Source: Poa pratensis (lineage: Eukaryota > Streptophyta > Magnoliopsida > Poales > Poaceae). From it: DNA of 64,000 nt. This document shows, piece after piece, positions 44,665 through 56,340 of this stretch. The translations under genes and the position numbers were made by a program. The first letter of the stretch is position 1; every line of letters begins with the position of its first letter. Under the pieces are notes generated by a model. It made no database searches, was not told where the DNA came from, and worked only from the letters and a program-made list of their open reading frames with translations. Location: the NCBI GenBank assembly GCA_947311845.1, contig CAMZMU010000075.1, positions 21,610,747 to 21,674,746 on the forward strand. Reading direction: 5' to 3'.

Positions 44665-45130
44665 GCCATTCACATATAAGATCAAGAAAAGCTACTTAGC
44701 TCCCACTCACTTCTTTGTAAATGCAGGTTTCTTCAACTATTTTGGACGACTCCAAAATCCTTTGATCCAATTATAAAAGTGAAGATTCCAGTTCCGATAT
44801 GCTTGCTTCAACCCATGAATGGACAACTGAAGTTTGCATACGTGTCTAGCATCCTTAGGATCAACAAAACCTACTTGTTGTACCAATTACAACTCTTCCT
44901 TAATGTAGCAATTAGGGAGCACAGTTTCTTTATCCATCCATCAATTTCTTAATTGAAAATAATTGCTAGAACAATCCTAAATAGACTTAGGCATCGCCAC
45001 TTGAGACAAATCTCGTTGTGGTGAACTTTTGAATTTGCCAAAAGCTGTTTTTGTGACAAATCGATCCTTATAGACGGTTACCTTTCCATCAGCGTCTATT
45101 TTGTCATAAGATTCCATTTACTCTTAACGG
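44665..45130 (-). pseudogene. Ty1/copia reverse transcriptase fragment
   Basis: On the minus strand near 44800-44900 the copia RT signature 'VCKLQLSIHGLKQAYRNWN' is readable. Upstream of it are remnants corresponding to 'VAM..LSLFRIVLAI' and 'VTVYKDRFVTKAFGKF'. Stops and frameshifts are frequent. It has the same orientation as the BARE/Angela-like LTR at 46528-48224 and may be the remains of that element after internal deletions. Confidence 0.7.
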
Positions 45131-46514
45131 CATGGAGGCCATCAAGAAGATTTACCTAAGTCATTACTTCGTAATCGTACATGGATTTTATCTCGGATTA
45201 TATATGGCTCGTAGCCATTTTTTCGGACTTAGGTCTACCATCACTTCTTTGTAGTTCGTAGGTTTGTCATGTTCTATTAACATGATGTTCATAACAAGAT
45301 TGTCGTACCACACAGTGCGGAACACATTCTCATACGCCTACGACCTTAGTATGAGCTCAGAGCATCATGATCATTTATCATCAGCTTCTTTCCAGTTGTG
45401 GAGGACGGTACCGAAACGTTTTCCGTTGCACCACTCTGATGTCCGGAGAGAAAGTTCATTAACTTCGTCTTGCTCTACTCTTTTTCCCACTTATGCCCTT
45501 TTGACAAGAAACTATTTCTTGATCAAGGCATGTTCCGACAACAAATTTGCCTTTGTCGTGACAAATGTATCATGCAGATGGGCTTTTGCTATGTTGGGCT
45601 TCACTGCGTACGTAGTACTACATGGATTGCAGCTATATTTGGGCTTAATTAAGTTCTGATTACTAATTATCAAGGGCCAATAGCTGGTATACTTAGCGTA
45701 TATACTACTGGTACGTGACATAGTATGTTGGGGGGGGGGGGGGGACGAACCATTGGGGGGGGGGGGGGGGGTCTGACCCCTGCTAGCCCTGTCTCCGCCC
45801 CTGCTTACACCCACGTTATACGAACGCAGATACGTCTGACACCTGATCGTCACGGCCTGCCTCGTATCGGAGAACTTTCGGTGGTGCACGCTATAGGGAG
45901 AACACTATATGGTATTTTAGGAGGGATCATCTTATATTACTACCGCCGTGTAACTAATATATAGACATATATATATATACACAATATAAGATGCACTCAA
46001 TCTACATAACATCTAAAATGAAATGTAATGCGACATGATATGGTCTTGCGCCGATAGTCTCCTTCGCGCCCACAGTTTATAAACAATTTAACAAACCTAT
46101 ATTGACCATATCACATTGCCCCTGCAAAATAAAGTTAGACGCTTTCTACTTTATCTTTTGCATGTTTTACGTGGCTGCTAGAGCTTTCGCACAAGAACTG
46201 TTTCTTACCTACGAATACAACCACAACAGCGATAAGACAATTGTCTCTATTACACCCCATCCGGGGCCCTCCATTGTAAATGCAATATCAACCATTGTAA
46301 GAGATACAGACACCCGCCAGCCACATATACGGTACAAGCCGTATGTCAAGTGTGGAACCAGTCTCGCGTAAGAGTACGCGTAAAGTCGGTACGGGCCGCT
46401 TCATCGAACAATGTCGCGATACGAACAAGTACACGCGAGAGGGTAACAAATGTAGAATCGATGCCCACATTCAACATGTGTTCTAACCGTACAGCTATAT
46501 CTACGCATAGACCG
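45131..46514 (-). other. Probable decayed copia interior with two poly-G tracts
   Basis: Lies between the copia RT fragment and the PBS of the BARE/Angela-like LTR. No domain is readable with confidence. It contains homopolymer G runs of 15 (45730-45744) and 17 (45755-45771). If this is the gag-to-RT interval of a copia element, it is far shorter than normal, implying large deletions. Confidence 0.4.
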
Positions 46515-46526
46515 GCTCTGATTCCA
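46515..46526 (-). other. Primer binding site, tRNA-Met type with one mismatch
   Basis: The minus strand reads TGGAATCAGAGC, one base different from the canonical TGGTATCAGAGC, one base from the LTR end. It sets the orientation of the adjacent LTR. Confidence 0.75.
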
Positions 46527-46527
46527 C

Positions 46528-48224
46528 TGAAGGGGATCGTAGACAGAAAACAAAAAAATTCCTACCGACGATAACCAGAAACTAGCCAAGATCTATAACT
46601 ATGCAGATATACTATACGGAGGAGAACAGAGTACATACCCTTGTAGACCGATAGCGGGGATTACGCTCCCGCAACAAGCGTTGTCGAAGTAGACGACGTA
46701 GCCAACCTCGAGGTCGCGAAGAACTTGGCGCGACGAAGACAAAGGCGGCGCCGACCTCAACGTGGTGAAGAGGAAGAAGACAACTTCTAGTGCCACCCAT
46801 GTAGCACCTCGTAGTTCCACACACGTATGGTGTAGATGACGACCTCCGGGCTCCAGATCCAGCAGAGCAGCGGAAGTGGAAGATTGGATCTAGCAGCACA
46901 GCGGTGCGCGTATAGTGGAGAGAACTCTCTCAACCGTGCGTAGCCCCATTTGCGAAGCCACGTCTAAACGGATGAGAGAAAGAGAGAGGATGGTGTGTAT
47001 TTCTAGGCAAAGGGGCACCACTATATAAAGGGGAGGGAGGGCAGCCATCTTTGCTGGCCTGGCCATGTGGGACTATTCCCACATGGCCAGCCGCACCATG
47101 GTGGTGCGCCGGTCCTAGGTGGGCCCCATGTGGCCCACCTAGGCCGGCCGGCCTGCCCCTCCTTTTTTCCTTTTCCTTTTTGGCGTTTTTCCCTAATGGG
47201 CCTCTAAGGCCCGTTTAGGTTTAATGCTTTTAAAAATTCGAAATTAATTAAATAAAAATATATTTAATTACTAATAACACTTATTAATATTAAATATATA
47301 TTATTTAATTCATTCGAGCTCCAAAACATATTTCGTTGCCTCCGATCAACATCGAACAAGTCCCGGAACACTTCCGGAGTCTCCGGTTTCTTTCTCTCTT
47401 ATATCCAATCTAATCGTCACCTACCCTTAAGTGTGTTACCCTACGGTTCGGGATCACACAGACATGAACGAGACACGCTCTCCGATCAATGACTAACAGT
47501 GGGGTCTGAATACCCATGGTAGTCCCTGTGCGTCCACGAAAGTTTTTTATCGTTCGAACCTTTAGACGTCCAGTCTCAACCTTTTACCTGGCGATACTTA
47601 GATTGTCCGAGCATCGTTCTCCGGTATCACGATTACCGAGCATGATCTCGTCATTGACAAATCTATCTTTACTCGTTTGTGATATTACATCCCCGTGACC
47701 TAGTCACATGCTTGCAAGCTCATTGATGTAATCTCACCGAGTGGACCCAGAGTATCTATCCTGCTATGGGGATTGGCAAATCCCGCTCTTGATCACTCGC
47801 CTCCACTGCTTCCTTCGGATACCCAAAAGTGTCACATTTATTGTCACGCTATATAAGACATGCCGTTTGATGCAATCAAAGCACCTTCCAGAAGCAGCGA
47901 TTTGATATGACCTCACAGTCGAAGGTATGAGCACTACGTTTCTATATCTTTTGGGTATGTCCATCACATCATTCACCTAACGACATGACTCCGTTGTCAA
48001 CCGACGTAGTTATCCATGATCAGGAAATCTTGATCATCTGTTGCCCAACGGACTAGTTAAATAGAGTCTACTAGGGACCTGGTTGTTTATATACCACACG
48101 TGTATTAATGTTTCCGCGTAATATAGTTATAGCATGGTATAAAAACATATTATGAACAATTGAGATATGACAAATAAAATCACTTTATTAATTTATTAAT
48201 TGCCTCTAGGGCATATCTCCAACA
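46528..48224 (-). mobile_element. BARE/Angela/WIS-type copia LTR
   Basis: On the minus strand it begins TGTTGGAGATATGCCCTAGA, diagnostic of the BARE/Angela/WIS copia group of Triticeae, and ends 'gatccccttca' next to the PBS. Its length of about 1.7 kb fits the group. It contains a GC-rich hairpin-prone region ('ggccatgtggga', 'tcccacatggcc') at about 47060-47090. It is the clearest taxonomic marker in the window. Confidence 0.9.
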
Positions 48225-48754
48225 GGGACATGGGTCTGTTTCAACCCGTACACGGGCCAGGCCCAGCAGCTCTCCGCCTCGCCTGCTGCGTGGCCCAACA
48301 ATGACCCCGGGCTCCTTGGTCCACGGCCCGTCATGATGCCTCCTGCCCAGGCGTTCACCTCGCTGAAACATGATGTAAGATATATAAGCATTTCTTTCAC
48401 ATATAAGATTATTTTTGTGAAATATGTGGTAAATTTTATTGATGCCCATGAACTTTTATTTTGACATGTGACCAAATTTTCTTACAACACATGAACATTG
48501 AATTTTACATACAAGAAACTTATACTACATGAACACTCATTTATATAATGCGAACATTTATTTTAATACATGTGTTTTTTTACCACACATGAACACTTAT
48601 TATAACATTTAGAAGACACATGAACACGTTTTGAAATACACGAAATATTTATTTAGTACACATGAAAAGCGCCTGAATATTTTACTTATTTATTAAAAAA
48701 TATGGAGTTTTGAGATAAATTTATTTTAAGATTTATATTAACAAATCTTTTCAG
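48225..48754. other. Intergenic DNA with degenerate 'acatgaaca' repeats
   Basis: From about 48480 to 48670 the word 'acatgaaca(c/t)t' or close variants recurs every 30-50 bases, a degenerate pattern without fixed period. No gene was recognised. The next block (from 48755) is the conserved upstream region of F-box unit 2. Confidence 0.5.
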
Positions 48755-49677
48755 GAAAAATCTGTACCAGTTAATGGGTCGCACCAAAGTTAATGATAAT
48801 GCTACATCTCCCAACCAATTGATTCCACGTCATTCCGTAAGTGTCCCGTAAGAAAACATACGTAAGACTAGCATTATTGCAAAGTTAATGGGACGAAGCA
48901 AGCACAAAGTTCCAGGGCCGGCTAGCCCGCTACAGCTCCCAATCGGCGGCCGCGGTAAACGGCGACCCATCTTGTTCCGCTGGAAAAATGACCAAAGGCG
49001 ATGCGTGCGAGACTAGGGTTTAGCACTCTCCCCCGAATCTCAAAAAGAAGACTCTACTCCGCTGCGGATAGGGTTGGACTAACGAGCTGCTCAGATCGTA
49101 AAGGCTCGGATCGTTATGGCTCGTGATCGTTAAGCCTCGGATCGTTAAGCTCATTAAGGATAACGAGCTAAATTTAAAGCTCGGCTCGGTTTGTTATATG
49201 TTCACGAGCGCTCACGAGCAGCTCGTTAAACTCGTTAAGGAGTATTTAGCTAATTAAGCAAACTATCAAGAAAGCATCAGGAGCAAAAGATCTTGGACAT
49301 AATAGATATACTTATAAAAATATGGTGACATACATTTATCAAACACCTACCGTGTGCAAAAATACTTAAAATATACAGACTTACAGCCTACTAGCATGTT
49401 GATAACGAGCTTAACGAGTAACTCGTGAAACTCTTTAGTTTGTTTGTTTAGCTCATTAGTGTTAACGAGCTAAAATTGCTGCTCAGCTCGGTTCATTAAG
49501 AAAACGAGCAGAGCTCAAACAAGTCGAGTTACCGAGCGCTCATTAAGCTTATCGAATTTCGAGCTTTATGTCCAGCCCTAGCTGCGGACTAGGCTGATCG
49601 ATCGACATCTCCAAGATCCGGCGGCGGAGGTTTCCTCCTACGGTCTATTCTCTATCGCCGCCTCGTTCTTGCTGAAG
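48755..49677 (+). promoter_or_regulatory. Promoter and leader exon of F-box copy 2, with telo-box and MITE
   Basis: Homologous to the upstream blocks of the other copies from 'ctgtaccagttaatgggtcgca'. The telo-box TAGGGTTT is at 49014-49021. The leader exon is split by a hAT-type MITE (49069-49580). Its end 'gctgaag' at 49677 is followed by the conserved donor. Confidence 0.55.
49069..49580. mobile_element. hAT-type MITE in the leader exon of F-box copy 2
   Basis: Terminal inverted repeats TAGGGTTGGACT and TAGGGCTGGACA (the latter read from the right end). A perfect 8-bp target-site duplication GCTGCGGA lies at 49061-49068 and 49581-49588. Copies 3 and 4 have an equivalent unoccupied site ('ccgctg(c/g)ggactaggct'), proving insertion after duplication. 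An 8-bp duplication and this TIR indicate hAT. The interior is rich in 'gctcgttaa' words in both orientations and encodes nothing. Confidence 0.92.
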
Positions 49678-50509
49678 GTACCTCCTTTTCTTAGTTCTCC
49701 AGCCCGTGTTCGCTGGTTCCCCAATTTGACATGTGCATGGTTTTTGTTTTCGATTCGCTTTCTTTATTGGGACAACAGGTAGTATCATCCTTTTGAAGTT
49801 AAAGCCATTCTCCTAGGTAGCCTAGGGTTGCAGCAAACTGTATTTCTAGTTGAACAGGTATTAGATCCGCGTTAGCCATCGATGGCTGCACCCTGTGAAC
49901 TCATCGGTTGTGGAAAACGCTCTGGTGTGGCGTCATCTCCTAACTTCGCTTCTTGTCAATTTGTAAGCGCCGATTTGAGTAATATATATACAGCTGGGGA
50001 TCCTCCCCCTTGGTGAGGTTCTCAAAGGAATAAAAACATTGGCTTTATCTGGTAGACAATCATCTCTAATTCACATGCTCTGGTTTCATGTGATTAATCA
50101 GGTGCCTCCAAATAAACAGGTTCAGATTCAGCACACGAGTCTTGTCTTGCGGAGTTGCTTCTGTCAATTACTCAATTCTAGTTTGTTTCTTTGTATTCTC
50201 TTCGCTTCGTTATTCAGGCTCTGCTACTATGGGGGTAGTTTAATTTAGTGATGTGGATTGTAGCTTCATTGTTTCTTACTAGTAATCTGGACACAAATTA
50301 GGTGCTAGTTGCTTTAATCAATTTCCATTCTTATAAAGAACACACAAGTTTTGGATGCATACAGTAAATGCTAAAAGTTCATCACTATATTCTTCGTAAC
50401 CAGTGTTGCCAGTGTTATCTCCATCTTCACATGCCTTATTTGGCTATCATAAGCTTTAGACCATCTCTTCGGTTGTTTTCTGAACATCCATATTACCTGA
50501 TTGATACAG
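49678..50509 (+). other. 5' UTR intron of F-box copy 2
   Basis: Donor 'aag|gtacct' and acceptor 'ttgatacag|ctgaat', conserved with the other copies. The ORF at 50039-50248 lies inside the intron and is not a gene. Confidence 0.65.
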
Positions 50510-50522
50510 CTGAATTTACTCG

Positions 50523-51985
50523 ATGGAGGACCTACCGGAGGCTCTGATGACAGAGATTCTCAAGAAGATCACCAGGATAAGTGATCTGAATTCTCTTTCC
50601 CTTGTGTCAAAGCAGCTCTACAAGATTGAGGGGAATCAGAGGGGTGCTATCAGTGTTGGTTCTGGTCTTTACACTTCTACAGAAGCACTGACATCATTGT
50701 GCGCCGGTTCCCAAATTTGTGGAAAGTGGAAGTGGATTACTCTGGTTGGATATCTGGGCATGGAAATCAGTTGGACAACAAAGGGCTTTTTGTGCTTTCA
50801 TCTCACTGTTCCTCGCTGATCGACCTCACCTTAAGCTTCTGCTCATACATCGATGACTCTGGGCTTGGTTGTTTAGCATATTGCAAGACATTGGTGTCTC
50901 TCAGGCTGAACTCTGCACCACAAATAACGTCAATTGGGCTTTTGTCGGTTGCAGTTGGTTGCACGAGTCTATCTGCTCTCCACCTTATTGATTGCGAGAA
51001 AATCGACAACGTAGAGTGGCTGGAATACCTTGGTAGGAATGGATCATTAGAAGAGCTCGTAGTGAAAAATTGCAAAGGAATCAATCATCATGACCTCCTA
51101 AAGTTTGGCTCAGGATGGATGAAGCTCCAGAAGTTTGAGTTTGAGAGGAAGAGAGATATATATGATCGTCTTCCAGGTGATGTGGTATATGACTCCTCGT
51201 ACGATGCTCACAGCACGGATATATATAATTTCTGCTGTGAGAGTTTGAAGGATTTAAGGTTGGCGCATATTAAAACTTGGCCAGAAGTAGGACTTCGTGT
51301 TGTCCTAGGGAAGTGTAAAGCATTGGAGAAGCTTTGCCTTGAGTATGTTCGTGCCCTAAATGACAATGACATGATTGCATTATTCCGGAGCTGCAGCAAC
51401 CTTAAAAGCATCTCACTTTGGCTCAACCTGCAGCGCTACTCTAGTGATGTTCAATATTGTGAAACTAGGACGTCCTTTACTGATAAAAGCCTTTACGCTA
51501 TAGCCCTGAACTGTCGTATGCTTCAGATCCTAGACCTCAGCTTTATAGGATGTGCTGCTGACTGGCCATCAGAAATAGGATTCACACAACAGGGGTTTCT
51601 GGTGCTCATTCAGTCCTGCCCGATTCGTGTTCTCGTGCTGAATACTGCCAATTTCTTTGATGACAAGGGGATGAAGGCCCTCTCAACCTCACCATATCTG
51701 GAGACACTCGAGCTTATATTTTGTGTAGCAGTAACTGATGCTGGGATGCGCTTCATTGCGCACACGCCATGCTTGAGTAATCTCACACTTCGGGTGTGTC
51801 ATAACGTGACTGATGCCGGAGTGGCTGAACTGGGACGTGCACATAAGTTGGAGTCGTTGGTCATTGAGTATTGTGGCGAGGTCTCTCTGCAAGCTGCGCA
51901 GGGTGTTGCCAAGTCAGTTCACTACTCCAAGGACCGTTCACCTGCCCTTAATAGGAAAATAGGTTTGGGTGGTTTTGGGTGCTGA
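50523..51985 (+). pseudogene. F-box/LRR protein, copy 2, frameshifted after the F-box
   Basis: The ATG at 50523 opens an F-box ('LPEALMTEILKKITRISDLN'). At about 50703-50705 one C is missing from the CCC present in copies 3 and 4 ('tgcgccgg' against 'tgcgcccgg'). The original frame therefore ends at 50819 after 98 codons. The whole LRR part stays open in the next frame to 51985 (more than 420 codons) with no further damage ('LGCLAYCKTLVSLRLNSAP', 'VLVLNTANFFDDKGMKAL'). This suggests a recent mutation, an assembly error, or an LRR-only product started downstream. Closest to copy 4 in sequence. Confidence 0.85.
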
Positions 51986-52960
51986 AGAGGTCTCTTAAAT
52001 TATCAGTATAAATTTGCTGCTGAAGCCATTAAGTTGTTGAGTGGCACCGTTGGACCAGGACGTGCATCATCTGACTCAGATTATCTGAATTTTCTATTGC
52101 CTTTGACCTTTACTGCAATGATTCCCCTGTGTTGACATTCTAGTGATGAACTTTGGTCAGCATCTGATAAATGCAACTTTAATAGTAGTCACCACTTGTG
52201 TACTATCTCTTGTGCAATTTTTGGTTCATAATTTGTACTCTGTAGCCGTTTCGAAACCAGCTAAGTTGGCCCCAATATTCCCTGTTTTTTACCGTTTAGT
52301 TTTTATTGTTTCTACTCTCTAAGAAAATTTCATGAATGCTTTTTAATTACGAGGTGTTTTTTCATATGTCGGTCTGCCTGCTATTTTGGTGTGGAACTTT
52401 TGGTATGGATCAGTGTAGCTATAGTGGTTAAAATTCACATGGACATGTGCAAAGGCGGCATGTATTCTTTTTGTTTATATTAATTCAAAAGAAAACTTAG
52501 TAACATAATTATGTGTGTTTAGATTCATATACATAATTTTGTAGATCTGTTACTGGCTTGCTGCTACATTGCCGGTCCAGTTTACAGGAAGCATGTGCCC
52601 TTGTTGAGGTCTGAAACTAGAACACCGTGGGTGCCCCAAATGGACCCTTGTGGAGGAGTCGGCTGTATTTTTCTACGCTGTTACCTCATTGGCTTATTTG
52701 ACATTAGTCCTCTTCTTCCATGATCGGTTAAATGTCCGACTTGGTAGGCATCCTTGATGTCCAGTTAGTCTTCGCTGACAGTGTAGAATATTCAGGTTCA
52801 GACTTGCAAAGTGGTGTAGCTGCTAAGGACTGTACGTACAGTACTATATTGTAATCCTAAGGTCTGAACTCTGAAGGCACGGAACGACTACCACGGTCAA
52901 ATAGTGATCACAGATTGGATGGAAAATACAAGTATACTATTTTTCGTACTGTATGTAATA
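51986..52960 (+). repeat. Duplicated 3' flank of F-box unit 2
   Basis: Parallel to 61060-61990 downstream of copy 4, with shared blocks 'gctgctgaagccattaagttg', 'tctgcctgctattttgg' and 'ggagg agt..gctgtatttttcta'. It ends in a short GRAS-derived remnant shared by both units. Confidence 0.75.
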
Positions 52961-53719
52961 CAACTTATACTATATTGTTGTGCTTGTTAAATTCATAATT
53001 ACGCATCATTGAAATTTTGGAGGCAGGTGCTTGGTTGATCGATGACTCCAAATCTCCAAGCATGGGAAGCATAGACCCTGCCCCTTTCTCTTTTGGCAAG
53101 AGCAATCAACCATGGACTGCAGCTTCTGCACCATCACCAGTTCAGTCCACCACCATGCCAATCACCACGGATGAGTTGCTGGCCCTTGAGACTTTGAGAG
53201 ACTCACGGAGTCCTCTCCGCCATCCCCGTCCCTCTGCCTCGACATCCTCGGTCGCCTATGGTGGCAGTGTCGGTGACCCGGTTCTCCGATACATCACGCG
53301 TGTTCTCATGGAAGATGACATAGGCGACAGATTCTTTTACTAGTACCCTGACCATCCCGCCCTCCTCCAGGCGCAGCAGCCATTAGTCCAAATCCTCGAT
53401 GACGATGAGGTCAAGCATTTGTAATCCGGTAAAGACGGTGACAGAGATAGAGAATGAGTGTGGCTTCATTAAGTTAAAGCTGGGCACGCGGTGCCTTTTG
53501 TTTAAAAAAAGATAGAGGATGAGTTCTGATGCTTCTTTGCTTAGGGACAGCCTGTTCTTGGCCGACAAGGGCATTCAGAGTTGGGCCTTGGATGGTGTTG
53601 AGGTGGAGAAAAATGGTGATCAGAGCAAGCTCAACCCCTCCAATGAAGACATGCTTAACTTGCCATTCTTGAAGCGCATGGAGGAGGCCAGCAAGTCTTG
53701 CCTAGAGACAACAATATGA
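52870..53719 (+). pseudogene. GRAS (SCARECROW-like) gene fragments after F-box unit 2
   Basis: 52870-52935 ('ctaccacggtcaaatagtgatcacagatt') equals the start of the GRAS-domain remnant downstream of copy 4. 53017-53340 then reads an N-terminal region of SCL9/14/33-type GRAS proteins, including 'DPVLRYITRVLMEDDIGDRF'. An in-frame stop follows at 53341, and the reading continues 'YPDHPALLQAQQPLVQILDD'. 53519-53719 gives 'LNLPFLKRMEEASKSCLE', which in intact relatives precedes the GRAS domain. GRAS proteins are nuclear transcription regulators. This copy is fragmentary, out of order and has no GRAS core, so it is certainly non-functional. Confidence 0.8.
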
Positions 53720-53769
53720 ACGCTGGTTCGTTCATGAATTTTCCAAGATATTTTTTTGAGATTTACGAT

Positions 53770-54051
53770 TCGTACCTGTTAATGGGTCGCAAGTGCAGGC
53801 CGAATGCTTCAGACTTGCGAGTATGGGAAGCCAGCCCAACGTTCCTGGACCGGCCCATGTGAGCGAGCCTACAGCTCGCAGTAGGCGGCAAGACCCATCT
53901 TCTTCCGCTGCGAGCGACCCTAGGGTTTACAGTCTCCTCCGCTGGGGACTAGGCTGGTCGACCAACATCTCCAAGGTCGAGCGGCGGCGGAGGTCACCTC
54001 CTACGATCTGTTCTCTATCGCCGCAGTTTTCGTCTCCCGGTCGTGCTGAAG
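53770..54051 (+). promoter_or_regulatory. Promoter and leader exon of F-box copy 3, with telo-box
   Basis: Conserved start 'cgtacctgttaatgggtcgca'. The telo-box TAGGGTTT is at 53921-53928, followed by 'tctcctccgctggggactagg'. The leader exon ends 'gtgctgaag'. Confidence 0.55.
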
Positions 54052-54872
54052 GTACCGCCGTTTTTTTGGTTTTCTTGCCCCTATTCGTTGGTTCCCTGAT
54101 TCAACATTTACATGGTTTTTTTCTTTCGATTTCGCTTCCTAATTGAGGCTTTTGAGAGGAAAACCGGTAGCATCATCCATTTCAGTTGCAAAAGGGATCT
54201 CCTAGTTAGAAAGTAAGGTTTTTTGCAATGGAGTACTAGCCTAGGGTTGCAGCAAGCAAACAACATTTCTAGTTGAGCAGATATTAGATCGGCGCTATTG
54301 CGAATTTGTGAGCACCAATTTGAGTAATATATGCAGGTGGGGATCCTCAGAAAAAAAAGGATTGGAGTTACCTTGTAGAAAATCATTTGTAATCCGTTTT
54401 TGTTTAAATCCCTACTTTCTTGCCCAAGAGCTACAAGTACTAATTTGCAGGCTCTGGTTTTCATGTGATTTATTAGGTGCCTCCAAATGAGTAGGTTCAG
54501 ATTCAGCACGTGGGTCTTCTTGCGGAATTGCTAGCGTCAATTCTAGTTTGTTTCTGTGTATTCTCTTAGTTCGTTCATTATCAGGCTCTGCTATTCAGGG
54601 TGGTAGTTTGATTTAATGATGTGGCTTGTAGCGTCATTTTTTCTTGCTAGCAAACTAGGGACAATAAGGTGCTAGCTACTTTAATAAATCTCCATTCTTA
54701 TGAAGAACACACAAGTTTTGGACGGATACAGTAAATGCTCAAAGTTCGTCAGTATATTCTTTGTAACGAGTGTTGCAAGTGTCTCCATCTTCACATGCTT
54801 TATTCTGATATATCCTAAGTATTCCAGATATTTTGTTGTTTTCTGAACCTTGATATTACTTGATTCCTACAG
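54052..54872 (+). other. 5' UTR intron of F-box copy 3
   Basis: Donor 'aag|gtaccg' and acceptor 'ttcctacag|ctgaat', as in the other copies. Confidence 0.65.
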
Positions 54873-54885
54873 CTGAATTTGTTCA

Positions 54886-56340
54886 ATGGAGTACCTACCG
54901 GAGGCTCTGGTGACAGAGGTTATCAAGAAGATCACCAGGACAACTGATCTGAATTCTCTTTCCCTTGTGTCAAAGAAGCTCTACAATATAGAGGGGAATC
55001 AAAGGGCTACTATCCATATTGGTACTGGTCTTTGCACTGCTACAGAAGCATTGACATCATTGTGCGCCCGGTTCCCAAATTTAGGGAAAGTGGAAATCGA
55101 TTACTCTGGTTGGATGCCTGGACATGGAAATCAGTTGGACAACAAAGGCCTTTTTGTGTTTTCATCTCACTGTTCCTCGCTGATTGACCTCACCTTAAGC
55201 TTCTGCTCATACATTGATGACTCTGGGCTTGGTTATTTAGCTTATTGCAAGAAATTGGTGTCTCTCAGGCTGAACACGACACCACAAATAACTTCAATTG
55301 GGATTTTCTCGGTTGCAGTTGGTTGCACGAGTCTATCTGCTCTCCACCTTATTGATTGCGAGAAAATCGACAGTGTAGAGTGGCTGGAATACCTTGGTAG
55401 GGATGGGTCGTTGGAAGAGCTTGTAGTGAAGAATTGCAAAGGAATCAATCACCATGACCTCCTAAAGTTTGGTTCAGGATGGATGAAGCTCCAGAAGTTT
55501 GAGTTTGAGAGGAAAATTGGAATGCTTGATCTTCATCCAGGTCATGAGTTCTATGATTCCTCGTACGATGCTCACAACACAGATATATACGATTTCTGCT
55601 GTACGAGTTTGAAGGATTTAAGGTTGGCACATATAAAAACCTGGCCAGAAATAGGACTTCGTGCTGTCCTAGGGAAGTGTAAAGCATTGGAGAACCTTTC
55701 CCTTGAGTATGTTCACGCGCTAAATGACAATGACATGAATGCATTATCCCGGAGCTGCAGCAGGCTGAAAAGCATCTCACTTTGGCTCTCACTTCAGCGC
55801 TGCTCTAATGTAGACGGCTCTTTTGAAACCAGGACGTCATTTACTGATAACAGCCTTTACGCTTTAGCCCTCAACTGTCCTATGCTTCAGTTCGTAGACC
55901 TCAGATTTACAGGATGTTCTCGAGACTGGCTATCGGAAATAGGATTCACACAGAAGGGTTTTCTGGCACTCATTCAGTCCTGCCCAATTCGTGTCCTCGT
56001 GCTAAACACCGCCAACTTCTTTGATGACGAGGGGATGAAGGCCCTCTCATCCTCACCACATCTGGAGACGCTTGAGCTTATAGGGTGTCATGCGGTAACT
56101 GATGCTGGGATGCGCTTCATTGCGCACACCCCATGCTTGAGTAATCTCACACTTCGGGCGTGTCATAAGGTGACTGATGTTGGAATGGCTGAACTGGGAC
56201 ATGCACATAAGTTAGAGTCTTTGGTCATTGAGTATTGTGGTGTGGTCTCTCTGGAAGCTGCGCAGGGTGTTACCAACTCAGTTCATTACTCCAACGACTT
56301 TTCAGACTCCCTTTTTAAGAAACTTGTTTTGGTCTGTTGA
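54886..56340 (+). CDS. F-box/LRR-repeat protein, copy 3 (intact)
   Basis: 484 codons without interruption. Residues 1-45 form the F-box ('LPEALVTEVIKKITRTTDLN', 'LSLVSKKLYNIE'), which in this family binds the SKP1/ASK adaptor of an SCF ubiquitin ligase. From about residue 75 to 470 there are irregular leucine-rich repeats of the AMN1/FBXL type ('LIDLTLSFCSYIDDSGLG', 'LRLNTTPQITSIGIF', 'LETLELIGCHAVTDAGMR'), expected to form a curved substrate-binding surface. The start is fixed by alignment with the three paralogues and by the intron acceptor 13 bases upstream. No membrane segment or signal peptide is present. The closest characterised type may be plant 'F-box protein At-B'-like proteins, but I cannot confirm orthology or substrate. 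Confidence 0.92.
   Translation: MEYLPEALVTEVIKKITRTTDLNSLSLVSKKLYNIEGNQRATIHIGTGLCTATEALTSLCARFPNLGKVEIDYSGWMPGHGNQLDNKGLFVFSSHCSSLIDLTLSFCSYIDDSGLGYLAYCKKLVSLRLNTTPQITSIGIFSVAVGCTSLSALHLIDCEKIDSVEWLEYLGRDGSLEELVVKNCKGINHHDLLKFGSGWMKLQKFEFERKIGMLDLHPGHEFYDSSYDAHNTDIYDFCCTSLKDLRLAHIKTWPEIGLRAVLGKCKALENLSLEYVHALNDNDMNALSRSCSRLKSISLWLSLQRCSNVDGSFETRTSFTDNSLYALALNCPMLQFVDLRFTGCSRDWLSEIGFTQKGFLALIQSCPIRVLVLNTANFFDDEGMKALSSSPHLETLELIGCHAVTDAGMRFIAHTPCLSNLTLRACHKVTDVGMAELGHAHKLESLVIEYCGVVSLEAAQGVTNSVHYSNDFSDSLFKKLVLVC

Noticed and set aside
47060..47160. Inverted 'ggccatgtggga/tcccacatggcc' pair as a separate MITE
   Set aside because: It lies within the BARE/Angela-like LTR and has no target-site duplication.
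50699..51985. A separate 428-codon gene starting at GTG 50699
   Set aside because: The start lies inside the sequence aligned to codon ~59 of the paralogues. It is the continuation of copy 2 after a one-base deletion, not an independent gene.
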